The notes below the pieces were generated by a model. That model ran no database searches. It was not told the origin of the DNA and was given only the letters and a program-made list of their open reading frames with translations. A program made the translations under genes and the position numbers. A stretch of DNA of 64,000 nt from Embleya hyalina (GTDB lineage Bacteria > Actinomycetota > Actinomycetes > Streptomycetales > Streptomycetaceae), in the NCBI RefSeq assembly GCF_003967355.1, contig NZ_BIFH01000014.1, positions 372,001 to 436,000 on the forward strand. Direction: 5' to 3'. Positions 54,060-63,940 of this stretch are shown here, piece by piece (the stretch's first letter is position 1; the number at the start of each line of letters is the position of its first letter).

Positions 54060-55436
54060 CTAGTTCGACTGCGCGGCGGCGCGGAATCCGGCCACCAGGT
54101 CGGCACGCAGGTCGGACAGCCCCTCGATGCCGACGGAGAGTCGGACCAGGCCCGGGGTGACACCCGTGGCCAGGCGTTCGGCGTCGGTGAGCTGGGCGTG
54201 CGTGGTACTGGCGGGGTGGATCACCAGGCTGCGCACGTCGCCGATGTTGGCCAGATGGCTGAACAGGGACAACGCGTTCACGAACCGGCGACCCGCCTCG
54301 ACCCCGCCCGTCAACTCGAACGCGACGACGGCCCCGGCGCCGCGCGGCAGATAGCGCTTGCCCGCCGCGTACCACCGGCTGCTCGGCAGACCCGCGTAGT
54401 GCACGGTCTCCACCTCCTCCCGGCTCTGCAACCACGCGGCCAGCGCGCTCGCGTTCGCCACGTGCCGCTCGACCCGCAGCGACAACGTCTCCAGGCCCTG
54501 GAGGATCAGGAAGCTGGTCAGCGGCGCGATCGAGGCTCCCACGTCGCGCAGCAGCTGCACGCGCAACTTCGCCGCGTACGCGCCCGGGCCCAGATCCGGC
54601 CAGTAGCGCAGCCCGTTGTAGCTCGCGTCGGGCTCGGCGAAGCCGGGGAACCGTTCGGCGTGCGCGCCGAAGTCGAAGGTGCCGCCGTCCACCACGACGC
54701 CGCCGATCGCGGTGCCGTGCCCGCCCAGGAACTTGGTCGCCGAATGCACCACGACGTCCGCGCCGTGCTCGATCGGCCGCAGCAGATACGGCGTGGGCAC
54801 CGTGTTGTCCACCACCAGCGGTACACCGGCGGCGTGCGCGACGTCGGCGACCGCCGCCACGTCCAGCACGTTGGCGCGCGGATTGCCCAGCGTCTCGGCG
54901 AACAGCAACTTCGTCCGCGGCCGGATCGCGGCCCGCCACGCGTCGAGGTCGTCCGGGTCGTCGACGAAGGTGACCTCGACGCCGAGCTTGGGCAGCGTCC
55001 AGTGGAACAGGTTGTACGTGCCGCCGTAGAGCGACGCGCTGGACACGATGTGGTCGCCCGCCGCCGCGAGGTTGAGCACCGCCAGCGTGGTCGCCGCCTG
55101 CCCGGAGGCCGTCGCGACCGCCGCCACGCCGCCTTCGAGCGCCGCCACGCGCCGCTCCAGCGCGTCGGTGGTGGGGTTGTGGATCCGGGTGTAGATGTGG
55201 CCTTCCTCGGACAGGTCGAACAGTCCGGCCGCGTGGTCGGTGTCCCGGAAGACGAACGAGGTGGTCTGGTAGATCGGCACCGCGCGGGCCCCGGTGGTCG
55301 GATCGGGCTCGGCGCCGGCGTGCACCTGCCGGGTCTCGAAGGACCACGACGCGGGGTCGTCGGTACGTACGGGGTCGTCGGCGCCCACGGGTTCGGCTTC
55401 GACGACGGGCGGCGTGTCGGTGGCTTCGAGGGTCAT
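54060..55436 (-). CDS. metY: O-acetylhomoserine sulfhydrylase (aminocarboxypropyltransferase)
   Basis: 458 aa from ATG 55436 after AAGGAG. It is a Cys/Met-metabolism PLP enzyme with the Schiff-base lysine K235 in [12 protein letters not shown], the phosphate-binding [13 protein letters not shown] and [10 protein letters not shown], and [13 protein letters not shown]. It makes homocysteine from O-acetylhomoserine and sulfide (or methionine from methanethiol). metX follows. In a block of about 105 residues around the lysine it is about 84% identical by eye to the sulfhydrylase half of the divergent fusion protein, so the two arose by fairly recent duplication. Control is probably through the leader peptide upstream. 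Confidence 0.95.
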   Translation of the reverse strand: MTLEATDTPPVVEAEPVGADDPVRTDDPASWSFETRQVHAGAEPDPTTGARAVPIYQTTSFVFRDTDHAAGLFDLSEEGHIYTRIHNPTTDALERRVAALEGGVAAVATASGQAATTLAVLNLAAAGDHIVSSASLYGGTYNLFHWTLPKLGVEVTFVDDPDDLDAWRAAIRPRTKLLFAETLGNPRANVLDVAAVADVAHAAGVPLVVDNTVPTPYLLRPIEHGADVVVHSATKFLGGHGTAIGGVVVDGGTFDFGAHAERFPGFAEPDASYNGLRYWPDLGPGAYAAKLRVQLLRDVGASIAPLTSFLILQGLETLSLRVERHVANASALAAWLQSREEVETVHYAGLPSSRWYAAGKRYLPRGAGAVVAFELTGGVEAGRRFVNALSLFSHLANIGDVRSLVIHPASTTHAQLTDAERLATGVTPGLVRLSVGIEGLSDLRADLVAGFRAAAQSN

Positions 55437-55744
55437 CGGGAAACTCCTTGCGGGGTACGGGTGTCGGCGGCGGACGCGGGCAACGACGGGTGGAGCCGGA
55501 CCGATTGCGGATACGCGGGAGCAGGCCCCGGGCGTGCGGCGATCGGGCGTGCCGCACCGACCGCACGGCACGCGGCGAAGCGGCCGCGAGGCGGGCGTGG
55601 TTCGGCCACCCGAAGGCCCGGGCCGAAAGGGCCCGCGCACGGGGGAGCGGGAAGCGGGAAAAGGCGGGGCGCGGCGGAGCCGGCGGGTCAGCGCCCGGAC
55701 TCACACACCGCGCGAACCACCGGGACCGGAGCGGTCACCGGGGT

Positions 55745-55813
55745 TCAGTGGGACATGCGACACGCCATGCTGGTCACGCGCACGAGATCCACGTGGCGGC
55801 GACTGACGAGCAT
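55745..55813 (-). CDS. Leader peptide (22 aa) of the metY-metX operon
   Basis: ATG 55813 to TGA 55745-55747 encodes 22 residues containing SRRHVDLVRVTSMACR; an in-frame ATG at 55825 would add MSCP. The pattern RRHVDLxRVxS..CR is the one found in short putative leader peptides in front of sulfur-assimilation operons in Streptomyces. It lies 309 bp upstream of metY in the same direction. The single late Cys-Arg suggests sensing of charged tRNA-Cys or ribosome pausing to control transcription or translation. The mechanism is inferred. Confidence 0.75.
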   Translation of the reverse strand: MLVSRRHVDLVRVTSMACRMSH

Positions 55814-56018
55814 GGGGCAGGACATGGCGGCGAGTGTAGGCGGCCCGAAGCGGTTTGCGCCACGGGGTACCACCCGGCGCTCGCCGTCGGCCGGTCCCGG
55901 ACCCGCGTCGCGGCCGTCGCCCCGCTCGATGTCCGACCCGTACCCTTACGCGTCGTCTACCGGATGTGACGGAAAGTCCGCTGGACCAACACGCCTTCCT
56001 CGTGCTTACATCACGGCC

Positions 56019-56105
56019 ATGACTCCGCGTCAGGTCGCTTCCGTGCTGCTCGACCCCTTCTGGGTGGGTCGACGAGCCGACCACTTCGACCAGATCTGTC
56101 GCTGA
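56019..56105 (+). CDS. Candidate leader peptide (28 aa) of the oxygenase-sulfhydrylase operon
   Basis: ATG 56019 to TGA 56103-56105 encodes 28 residues ending in VGRRADHFDQICR. It shares with the metY leader the RR...H.D core and the Cys-Arg at the end, though the family fit is looser. It lies 240 bp upstream of the fusion gene in the same direction, a mirror image of the metY arrangement. No clear ribosome binding site is visible. If real, both divergent operons respond to the same cysteine signal. Confidence 0.5.
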   Translation: MTPRQVASVLLDPFWVGRRADHFDQICR

Positions 56106-56345
56106 CCCCTGCGCTCGTGCGGTGCGCTCTCGCGCCGCCGAGCTGGTGTGTGCCCGCCCCCGCGTGACCGATGTCGGTCCGCCGCGCGCCGGCCCGCCCG
56201 CCTTCCGCGTCGCCGCCCTCCGGGCCGGCACGCCATCCGTACCCGATCTCGCCCCACCCGCCGCGAATCCGCCGCGCCGCGTTCGGCCCCGTCCCGGGCC
56301 GACGTCCGGCACGGCGTGCCCGAGGCTGTACCGAGGACCCCAGTC

Positions 56346-58709
56346 ATGGCAACCAGCGCACCGCCCACCACCCTGCCCGTGATCGACATCTCCCGATTCC
56401 GCGACCCCGCCGCGGACCCGGCCGCCTTCCTGGCCGAACTCCGCTACGCGGCAAGGGAGATCGGCTTCTTCTATGTGATCGGCCATGGCGTCGACCCGGA
56501 GCTGCGGGCCCGCGCCCTGGCGGTCTCGAAGCGCTTCTTCGCGCTGCCCGAGGCGGACCGGCTCGCGGTGGAGAACATCAACTCGCCACAGTTTCGCGGG
56601 TACACCCGCACCGGCACCGAGTACACCGAGGGAGGGCCGGACTGGCGCGAACAACTGGACATCGGCCCCGAGCGGGCGGCGCTCGACCTCGGCCCGGACG
56701 ATCCCGCCTACCTGCGGCTGATCGGCCCCAACCAGTGGCCGCCCGCGCTGCCCGAACTGCGCGAGACCGTCCTCGCCTGGCAGGCCGAGGCGTTGCGGGT
56801 CAGCCGCGAGGTGCTGCGGGCGCTGGCCGCCGCGCTCGGCCAGGACGGCGGCTACTTCGACGAGTGGTTCGACGAGGAGGCCGCGGTCCACGTCAAGGTG
56901 GTGCACTACCCGGGGCGACCCAGCGCCGACGTGGACCAGGGGGTGGGCGCGCACAAGGACTACGGCTATCTCGCGCTGCTCCAGCAGGACGAGATCGGCG
57001 GCCTCCAGGTGCAGGCCCGGGACGGCTCCTGGATCGACGCGACGCCGCTGCCGGACGCGTTCGTGTTCAACATCGGCGAGATGTTGGAGATCGCCACGCG
57101 CGGCTACCTGCGGGCCACCCGGCACCGGGTGATCGCTCCCCAACCGGGCGTCGACCGCTACTCGTTGCCGTTCTTCCTCGGCCCGCGCCTGGACGCCGTC
57201 GTCGAACCGCTGGACCTGCCCGCCGAGTTGGCCGCCGAGGCCGACGGGGTCACCGAGGACCCGAGCAACCCGCTCAAGCCCGCCTACGGGGAGAACGCGC
57301 TGATCGGATGGCTGCGATCGCATCCGCGCGTGGTGGAGCGGTGGTGGTCCGACCTGCTCCCGGGCGCCGCCGGAACACCCGACCCCCGACCCGCCTTCGA
57401 GACGCTCCAGGTGCACGCCGGCGCCCGCCCCGACCCGGCCACCGGCGCCCGCGCCGTGCCGATCTACCTGACCAGCAGCTACGTCTTCCGCGACGCGGCG
57501 CACGCGGCCGACACGTTCGCGCTCACCGACCTGGAGACGCACGCGTACACCCGGCTGTCCAACCCCACCACCGCCGTGGTGGAGGAGCGCGTCGCCGCAC
57601 TGGAAGGCGGCACCGCGGCGGTGGCCGTGGGCAGCGGTCAGGCCGCCACCACCCTCGCGCTGCTCAACCTGGCCCGCGCCGGCGACCACCTCGTCGCGGC
57701 GGCCTCCCTGTACGGCGGCACCCGCACGCTGCTCGAACACACCTTCGCCGACCTGGGCATCGAGGTGAGCTTCGTCGACGATCCGGACGACCTCGACGCC
57801 TGGCGCGCCGCGATCCGCCCGGGCACGAAGGCGCTGTTCGGCGAGAGCGTCGGCAACCCGCGCGGCAACGTGCTCGACCTGGCCGCCGTCGCGGAGATCG
57901 CGCACACCGCGGGTGTCCCGTTCGTGGTCGACAACACCGTACCCACGCCGTACCTGCTCCGGCCGATCGAGCACGGCGCCGACATCGTGGTGCACTCCAC
58001 CACCAAGTTCCTCGGCGGACACGGCACCGCGATCGGCGGGATCGTGGTCGACGGCGGCACCTTCGACTTCGGCGCGCACGCCGACCGCTACCCCGGCCTG
58101 GTCGCACCCGACCCGACCTATCAGGGCCTCTCCTTCTGGGAGCGGTTCGGTCCGGACCGGATCGCCTACGCGCTGCGCCTGCGGGTACGGCTGTTGCGCG
58201 ACCTCGGCCCGGCGGTGTCGCCGCTGAACAGCTTCCTGCTGCTCCAGGGCATCGAGACGTTGTCGCTGCGCCTGGACCGGCACACCGCCAACGCCGAACG
58301 GGTGGCGGCCTGGCTCGCCGCGCGGCCCGAGGTGGTGCGGGTGGACCACCCGAGCCTGCCCACCAGCCCGTGGCACGCGGCGGCTCGGCGCTATCTGCCG
58401 CGCGGCGCGGGGGCGGTACTGTCGGTGGACCTGGCCGGCGGCCTGGCGGCCGGGCGGCGCTTCGTCGAGGGGCTGCGGCTGTTCAGCCACCTGGCCAACA
58501 TCGGCGACGCGCGCAGCCTGGCGATCCACCCCGCGTCCACCACACACGCGCAACTGGAACCCGATCAGCGGCTACACGCCGGGGTGACCCCCGGGCTGGT
58601 CCGGCTGTCGGTCGGCCTGGAGGGCATCGACGACCTGCTCGCCGACCTGGAACGCGGCCTGGCCGCCGCGGCCGCCGGCACCGACGTCCCCGAGGAGGGC
58701 TCCCGATGA
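56346..58709 (+). CDS. Fusion of a 2-oxoglutarate/Fe(II) oxygenase with an O-acetylhomoserine sulfhydrylase
   Basis: 787 aa from ATG 56346 with GAGGA upstream, one uninterrupted frame. Residues 1-340 are an isopenicillin-N-synthase-like oxygenase: the DIOX_N part ([20 protein letters not shown]), then the double-stranded beta-helix with the Fe(II) triad H203, D205 (HKDYG) and H260, and the 2-oxoglutarate motif R271-Y-S273. Residues from about 347 form a full MetY-type PLP enzyme with Schiff-base K554 (HSTTKFLGG). Both halves keep every catalytic residue I can check. The join is a short stretch ([11 protein letters not shown]). O-acetylhomoserine would come from metX across the divide. I infer that the oxygenase breaks a C-S bond and the attached sulfhydrylase captures the released sulfide or thiol. 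The substrate is unknown. Confidence 0.9.
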   Translation: MATSAPPTTLPVIDISRFRDPAADPAAFLAELRYAAREIGFFYVIGHGVDPELRARALAVSKRFFALPEADRLAVENINSPQFRGYTRTGTEYTEGGPDWREQLDIGPERAALDLGPDDPAYLRLIGPNQWPPALPELRETVLAWQAEALRVSREVLRALAAALGQDGGYFDEWFDEEAAVHVKVVHYPGRPSADVDQGVGAHKDYGYLALLQQDEIGGLQVQARDGSWIDATPLPDAFVFNIGEMLEIATRGYLRATRHRVIAPQPGVDRYSLPFFLGPRLDAVVEPLDLPAELAAEADGVTEDPSNPLKPAYGENALIGWLRSHPRVVERWWSDLLPGAAGTPDPRPAFETLQVHAGARPDPATGARAVPIYLTSSYVFRDAAHAADTFALTDLETHAYTRLSNPTTAVVEERVAALEGGTAAVAVGSGQAATTLALLNLARAGDHLVAAASLYGGTRTLLEHTFADLGIEVSFVDDPDDLDAWRAAIRPGTKALFGESVGNPRGNVLDLAAVAEIAHTAGVPFVVDNTVPTPYLLRPIEHGADIVVHSTTKFLGGHGTAIGGIVVDGGTFDFGAHADRYPGLVAPDPTYQGLSFWERFGPDRIAYALRLRVRLLRDLGPAVSPLNSFLLLQGIETLSLRLDRHTANAERVAAWLAARPEVVRVDHPSLPTSPWHAAARRYLPRGAGAVLSVDLAGGLAAGRRFVEGLRLFSHLANIGDARSLAIHPASTTHAQLEPDQRLHAGVTPGLVRLSVGLEGIDDLLADLERGLAAAAAGTDVPEEGSR

Positions 58710-59548
58710 CCACCCGTCAGGCCGTGCACGAAAGCCGGATCCGCGGTGCCCGCGGCGAGTTCCACCTGCGCGTCTGGCCCGTCGGGGGCGAACCCGTCGC
58801 GGTCGTGCTCTTCCTGCACGGGCTCGGCGAACACGCCGGCCTGCACGAGCCGTTGGCGCATCGACTCAACGCCGACGGGATCGAGGTGTGGGCCCCCGAC
58901 CAGATCGGCCACGGCCTCAGCGACGGCACCCGGGTCCTGGTGGAGAGCCTGGACGCGCTCGCCGACGACGCCGAGCTGGTCCTGGCGCGGATCACGGCGG
59001 GCCGCCCCGGAGTGCCGCTGATCCTGGCCGGCCACTCGCTCGGCGCGGCCGTCACCCTGCTGCTCGCGGGCGAGCGAGCCGCCGCCGGGGCCGCCCGCGC
59101 GCTGGTCCTGGCCGGCGCCGGGACCGGGTTGTCGGCGGGCGAGAGCGGGCTGCGCGCGCTGCTCGCCGAACACGACATCGACCCGATGTCGCTGCGCAAG
59201 GACCCGAGCGAACTGTGCGGAAACGCCGAGTACGCCGAGCGGTTGCGCAACGACCCGCTGGTCTGGTCCGGCGGCCTGCGCCCCGAGACGCTGGACGCGC
59301 TGGAAGCCGGCGGCGCGCGGATCGCCGCACTGATCGCCGACGGCGCGATCACCCGGCCGGTGCTCTTCGTCCACGGCGAGGCCGACGACCTCGCGCCCGC
59401 GAGCGCGGTCCGCGCCGCCGCCGAGACGCTGCCCGACGCCCGGGCCCGGATCTACCCCGGCGACCTGCACAACGTGCTCGCCGAGCGCGACAGCGCCCGA
59501 GTACACGACGAGATCGCCGAGTTCGTGCTGGCCGCCGCCCACGCCTGA
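58706..59548 (+). CDS. Alpha/beta hydrolase, monoacylglycerol-lipase-like, coupled to the fusion gene
   Basis: 280 aa, ATG 58706 overlapping the fusion stop by 4 bp (ATGA), with GAGGAGG just upstream. It is a Hydrolase_4-type protein: FLHGLGEH (oxyanion hole), DQIGHGLSDG, nucleophile Ser in AGHSLGAA, acidic residue in VHGEADDLAP and His in GDLHNVLAE. The family hydrolyses esters of glycerol, lipids or small molecules. Tight coupling implies that it acts on the same compound as the fusion protein, perhaps releasing an esterified organosulfur substrate (inference). No signal peptide, so cytoplasmic. Confidence 0.88.
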   Translation: MTTRQAVHESRIRGARGEFHLRVWPVGGEPVAVVLFLHGLGEHAGLHEPLAHRLNADGIEVWAPDQIGHGLSDGTRVLVESLDALADDAELVLARITAGRPGVPLILAGHSLGAAVTLLLAGERAAAGAARALVLAGAGTGLSAGESGLRALLAEHDIDPMSLRKDPSELCGNAEYAERLRNDPLVWSGGLRPETLDALEAGGARIAALIADGAITRPVLFVHGEADDLAPASAVRAAAETLPDARARIYPGDLHNVLAERDSARVHDEIAEFVLAAAHA

Positions 59549-59650
59549 GCCGCCGGCCCGAAGGCCGCAGGGCCCCGCCGTCCCACCCCGCGCGGCCCCG
59601 CCCCGCCACGTCACCCCGCACCACCCCACCCGCAAGGAGATCGATCCACC

Positions 59651-61204
59651 ATGCGCCGCTCCGCGCTCCGCATCGCCGCCGTCCTCGCCCTGGCCGGACC
59701 GGTCCTCGCCGCGTGCGGCTCCGGCGGCACCCCGAACCCCGCCGCCGACGGCGCCAACACCCAGGCCCCGGCGCCCGCGGACAGCGCGCTCGACCCGAAC
59801 GCCACGGCCCGGGTGCGGCTGGTCCTGGAGCCCACCAGCCTCAACCTGACCACCACCGCCGGCGTCGCGCTGGAACAGGTCCTGCTCGACAACGTCTACC
59901 AGGGCCTGCTCGGCGTCGACACCAACGCCGACAACAAGATCGTGCCCGCCCTGGCATCCGGCTTCGAGACGTCCCCCGACGGCCTCACCTACACCTTCCA
60001 CCTCACCCCGGGCGCCGCCTTCCACGACGGTTCGCCGGTCACCGCCGAGGACGCCGTCTGGTCGCTCCAGCAGGTGCTCGCGCCCGGCTCCAAGCAGCCG
60101 AACGCCAAGACCCTGGCCACGATCGCGGGCGTCGCCGCACCCGACCCGGCCACCGTGGTGATCACCCTCAGGCAGCGCGACACCAACCTCACCTGGGCAC
60201 TGACCCAGCGTCAGGGCGTGATCTACAAGAAGGGCACCGACTTCGCCAAGCTGGACACCACGGAGAACGGCACCGGCCCGTTCAGGCTCGACGGCTGGCA
60301 ACGCGGCTCGGCGATCACCCTCGTGCGCAACGACGCCTACAAGGGCGCCAAGGCGAAGGTGGCCAAGGTCGTGCTCAGCTACATCCCCGACCGCAACGCG
60401 GCGAACAACGCGCAGGCCACCGGTCAGACCGACATCGAGACCGCCGCCGAGGCCACGCTGCTCCAGCCGTTCACCGGCAACGACAGGTTCACCGTGCTGC
60501 GCGGCACCACCACCGACAAGTACACGCTGGCGATCAACAACGCCAAGGCACCGCTCAACAACCCGGCCGTGCGGCACGCCATCCGGCGCGCGATCGACAA
60601 GGACGCGCTGATCAAGTCCCTCGGCGGGGCGGGAGTTCGGCTCGGCGGGCCGATACCCACCTCCGACCCGGGCTACCAGGACCTGACCACGATCGACCCG
60701 CACGACGCGGCGGCGGCGAGGAAGGCGCTCGCCGACGCAGGGGTCGGCGAGCTCAAGCTCACCCTGAAGATCCCCAACATCTATCCGGCCGCGATCGGCG
60801 ACGTCCTGGTCTCCAACCTCAAGGACGCGGGCATCGAACTCACGGTCAAGCAACAGGAGTTCACCGCCTGGCTGAGCGAGGTGTACACCGCGAGGGACTA
60901 CGACCTGAGCCTGGTCAACCATGCCGAGCCGCACGACGTCGGCAACTTCGCCACCCCCGGCTACTACTTCGGCTACGACAACGCGGAGGTGCGCGACTGG
61001 TACGCGCAGGCCGTGGCCGCTCCCGACGAGCGCACCCGCACCGACCTGCTCGCCCGGATCGGCCGCCGGGTCGCCGAGGACGCCGGCGCCGACTGGCTGT
61101 ACCAGGCGCAGACGCTGACCGTGGTGCGCAAGGGCGTCAGCGGCGCACCCCAGCACCACACCAGCAGCCGGCTCAACCTCGCCGGCATCGGGATCACCAA
61201 GTGA
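59651..61204 (+). CDS. ABC transporter substrate-binding lipoprotein (DppA/OppA family, SBP_bac_5)
   Basis: 517 aa, ATG after AAGGAG. The signal peptide ends in LAAC with C22 lipidated. The family-5 pattern is clear: LEPTSLNLTTTAGVALEQVLLDNVYQGLLG near the start, LASGFETSPDGLTYTFHLTPGAAFHDGSPVTAEDAVWSL in the middle, and NNPAVRHAIRRAIDKDALI. Members bind peptides, nickel chelates, glutathione or other small molecules. The position behind the oxygenase-sulfhydrylase gene argues for a sulfur-containing ligand. The 102-bp gap from the previous gene holds no obvious terminator. Confidence 0.9.
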   Translation: MRRSALRIAAVLALAGPVLAACGSGGTPNPAADGANTQAPAPADSALDPNATARVRLVLEPTSLNLTTTAGVALEQVLLDNVYQGLLGVDTNADNKIVPALASGFETSPDGLTYTFHLTPGAAFHDGSPVTAEDAVWSLQQVLAPGSKQPNAKTLATIAGVAAPDPATVVITLRQRDTNLTWALTQRQGVIYKKGTDFAKLDTTENGTGPFRLDGWQRGSAITLVRNDAYKGAKAKVAKVVLSYIPDRNAANNAQATGQTDIETAAEATLLQPFTGNDRFTVLRGTTTDKYTLAINNAKAPLNNPAVRHAIRRAIDKDALIKSLGGAGVRLGGPIPTSDPGYQDLTTIDPHDAAAARKALADAGVGELKLTLKIPNIYPAAIGDVLVSNLKDAGIELTVKQQEFTAWLSEVYTARDYDLSLVNHAEPHDVGNFATPGYYFGYDNAEVRDWYAQAVAAPDERTRTDLLARIGRRVAEDAGADWLYQAQTLTVVRKGVSGAPQHHTSSRLNLAGIGITK

Positions 61205-61223
61205 GCTCGGATCGGGGTCCGGC

Positions 61224-62192
61224 ATGACCGTGTTCGTCGTGCGCCGGCTCGGACTGCTCGCGTTGTCCCTGCTCGGCGCGAGCATCCTGACCTTCGCCCT
61301 GCTTCGACTGCTCCCCGGTGATGCCGCCGCCTCGGTCGGCGGCATCACCGCCGACAAGGCACAACTCCGGTCGATCCGACACGACCTGGGTCTGGATCGG
61401 CCGCTGATCGCGCAGTACTGGACCTGGCTGACCGAGGTACCCACCGGTGATCTCGGCCACTCGCAGCTCAACGGCTCCTCGGTGACCGGCGAACTCGGCG
61501 AGAAACTGCGGGTCACCGGCCCGCTCGTGCTCGGCGCGCTGGTCCTGGCGCTCGTCTTCGCGGTACCGCTGGGGATGCTCGCGGCGGTGCGCCGGGAGCG
61601 GCGCGACGGTACCGCGATCAGCGTGGCGAGCCAGCTCGGGATCGCGCTGCCCACGTTGTGGGTGGGCCTGTTGCTGATCCTGCTGTTCGCCGTGCAGACC
61701 CCGCTGCTGCCGGCCCAGGGCTTCCCGGTGGAGGGCTGGGCCGACCCCGGCGAGGCGAGCCGCAGTCTGGTGTTGCCGACGCTGACCCTCGCCCTGTCCG
61801 AGGGCGCGGTGCTGCTGCGTTTCGTGCGCTCGGCCACGCTCGACGTGCTGCACCGGGACTACCTGCGTACCGCGCGCGCGGCCGGGCGTACCCGCACCGG
61901 TGCGCTCCTTCGGCACGGGCTGCGCAACGCGGCCGGGCCGGTGTTGTCCATGCTCGGCGTACAGGTCGCCGCCCTCCTGGTCGGAGCGATCGTGGTGGAG
62001 AAGGTGTTCACCCTGCCCGGCGTCGGCTCGATGCTGGTCGCCGACGTGGGCAACCGGGACCTGGTCAAGGTGCAGGGCGAGGTGATGCTCCTGGTGGCGA
62101 TCGTGCTGTTCGTCGGCTTCCTGGTGGACATCGCCCAGCGGTTGATCGACCCGCGCCTGGCGGACGTTCGGGTCCGGGAGGTGACCGGATGA
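61224..62192 (+). CDS. ABC transporter permease (DppB type)
   Basis: 322 aa. Six membrane helices are visible. The N-terminal motif (LRLLPGDAAAS, LDRPLIAQYWTWLTE.PTGDLGHS) and the EAA loop (LRTARAAGRTRTGALLRHGLRNAAGPVLS) are those of the DppB/OppB family. It starts 19 bp after the binding-protein gene, and its stop overlaps the next gene by 4 bp. Confidence 0.93.
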   Translation: MTVFVVRRLGLLALSLLGASILTFALLRLLPGDAAASVGGITADKAQLRSIRHDLGLDRPLIAQYWTWLTEVPTGDLGHSQLNGSSVTGELGEKLRVTGPLVLGALVLALVFAVPLGMLAAVRRERRDGTAISVASQLGIALPTLWVGLLLILLFAVQTPLLPAQGFPVEGWADPGEASRSLVLPTLTLALSEGAVLLRFVRSATLDVLHRDYLRTARAAGRTRTGALLRHGLRNAAGPVLSMLGVQVAALLVGAIVVEKVFTLPGVGSMLVADVGNRDLVKVQGEVMLLVAIVLFVGFLVDIAQRLIDPRLADVRVREVTG

Positions 62193-63940
62193 GGGCGCGA
62201 ATCGCCGTCATCGGTGTGCTGCGCGCGCTGTCGCGCGACCGCAACGGCCTGATCGGCGGCACCCTGGTCGCGATCCTGGTCGGCGCGGTGCTGCTGTCGC
62301 TGGCGTGGACCCCGTACGACCCCACCGCCGTCGATCCGAACTCGCCCTGGCTGCTCCCGTTTTCGGACGGGCACGTGCTCGGGACGGACATGCTCGGGCG
62401 GGACCAGTTCAGCCTGATCCTGGTCGGCTCCCGGGAGACACTGGTGATCGCGCTCGTCTCGGCGGGAATCGCCGCCGCGCTCGGCGTGCCGCTGGCGTTG
62501 GCGGCGGCGCTCGGACCGCGCCGGTTCGCCGCCGGAGTGGTGCAACTGGTCGACGTGGCCATCGCGTTCCCGGCGCTGCTCACCGCGATGATCCTGGCCG
62601 CCGTGTTCGGCGGATCGGTGTGGACCACGGCGAGCGCGATCGGCGTCGCGTTCGGGGTACACCTGGCCCGGATCGCCCGGGCCGAGATCGAGCGGGTGGC
62701 CGGCACCGACTACGTCCTGGCCGCCGCCGCGAGCGGATCGAGCACGGGGCGCACCATCCGGCGGCACATCCTGCCCAACATCGCGCCGACCCTGCTGGTC
62801 CAGCTCTCGCTGGTGATGGCGGTGGCCTCGCTGACCGAGGCGGCGCTGTCCTACCTCGGCTACGGCAGCCCCGCGCCCGCCGTGTCCTGGGGCCGGATCC
62901 TGCACGACCAACAGCCCTACATCTCCGCCCGGCCGCTGCTCGTGGTCTGGCCCGGACTCGCCGTCGCGCTGACCGTGCTGGGCTTCAACCTGCTCGGCGA
63001 CGCGCTGCGGGACGCGACCGATCCGCGCCTGCGGCACGGGGGATCGGGGGCGGTCGCCAAGGCCGACGGCGAGCGCGCGGTGCGGGCGATTCGCCCGCCC
63101 GCCGCGGTCGCCGGCGCGCTCCTGGAGATCACCGACCTCACCATCCGGATCGCCGGCCGCACCGTGGTGGACGGCGTCGACCTGACCCTCGCGCCGGGCG
63201 AACGGCTCGGCCTGATCGGCGAGTCCGGCTCCGGCAAGTCGCTCACCGCGCTGGCCGTGCTCGGCCTGCTGCCCGAGGGCGCCGAGGCCACCGGCAGCAT
63301 CCGGCTCGACGGCGCCGAACTGCTCGGCCGCTCCGAGCGCGAACTCGCCCGAATCCGCGGCGATCGGGTCGCCATGGTCTTCCAGGAACCGCTCACCGCG
63401 CTCGACCCGACCATGCGCGTCGGCCGGCAGATCGCCGAACCGCTGCGCCTGCACCGGGGCATGACCCGCCGTCGGGCCGACGAGGCGGCGATCGAGCTGG
63501 CCGCGCGGGTGGGCCTGCCGGATCCGGCCGACCTGGTCCGGGCCCGGCCGCACCAGCTCTCCGGCGGGCAACGCCAGCGGGTGGGCATCGCGATCGCCCT
63601 GGCCTGTCGACCGGCGCTGCTGATCGCGGACGAGCCGACCACCGCGCTGGACGTGACCGTGCAGCGGGACATCCTCGCGCTGCTCGACGAGCAGGCCCGG
63701 GAGCAGGGCACCGCGCTGCTGTTCATCACGCACGACCTCGCGGTGGTGTCCTCGGTGAGCGATCGCGTCGCGGTGCTGCGCGGCGGGCGCACGGTCGAGC
63801 AGGGGCCGCTGGAGACGATCCTGCACGACCCGCGCGCGCCCTACACGCGCGCGCTCCTCGCCGCCGCGCGAGCGACGGCGTTCGCCCCGATCGAGGCGCC
63901 GGCCGAGATCCCCACCGACTCCGTGGAGGCCGCGTCGTGA
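62189..63940 (+). CDS. ABC transporter permease-ATPase fusion (DppC-DppD)
   Basis: 583 aa from ATG 62189. Residues 1-280 are a DppC-type permease (VLGTDMLGRDQFSLILVGSRETL; EAA loop LAAAASGSSTGRTIRRHILPNIAPTLLV). From about residue 310 a DppD-type ATPase follows, with Walker A GESGSGKS, Q-loop VFQEP, signature LSGGQRQR, Walker B LLIADEPTTALD and the switch histidine in FITHD. The ALDPTMRVGRQIAEPL motif is typical of peptide/nickel ATPases. Permease-ATPase fusions of this transporter class recur in actinobacteria. The stop overlaps the GTG of the next gene. Confidence 0.93.
   Translation: MRARIAVIGVLRALSRDRNGLIGGTLVAILVGAVLLSLAWTPYDPTAVDPNSPWLLPFSDGHVLGTDMLGRDQFSLILVGSRETLVIALVSAGIAAALGVPLALAAALGPRRFAAGVVQLVDVAIAFPALLTAMILAAVFGGSVWTTASAIGVAFGVHLARIARAEIERVAGTDYVLAAAASGSSTGRTIRRHILPNIAPTLLVQLSLVMAVASLTEAALSYLGYGSPAPAVSWGRILHDQQPYISARPLLVVWPGLAVALTVLGFNLLGDALRDATDPRLRHGGSGAVAKADGERAVRAIRPPAAVAGALLEITDLTIRIAGRTVVDGVDLTLAPGERLGLIGESGSGKSLTALAVLGLLPEGAEATGSIRLDGAELLGRSERELARIRGDRVAMVFQEPLTALDPTMRVGRQIAEPLRLHRGMTRRRADEAAIELAARVGLPDPADLVRARPHQLSGGQRQRVGIAIALACRPALLIADEPTTALDVTVQRDILALLDEQAREQGTALLFITHDLAVVSSVSDRVAVLRGGRTVEQGPLETILHDPRAPYTRALLAAARATAFAPIEAPAEIPTDSVEAAS

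Larger units (their letters stand above)
55437..56345. other. Divergent control region between the two sulfhydrylase operons
   Basis: 909 bp hold two short peptide genes (55745-55813 leftward, 56019-56105 rightward) and otherwise no gene. Long open frames cross it, but they are continuations of antisense frames. The metY leader side is rich in GC inverted words (for example CGGGCC and GGCCCG near 55620-55640) that could form alternative hairpins. I looked for a SAM riboswitch and did not recognise one. The AT-richer stretch near 55930-55980 is the best place for promoters. Confidence 0.55.

Noticed and set aside
55437-55744. SAM riboswitch before metY
   Set aside because: I could not recognise a SAM-I or SAM-II core. 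The leader peptide gives a simpler explanation.
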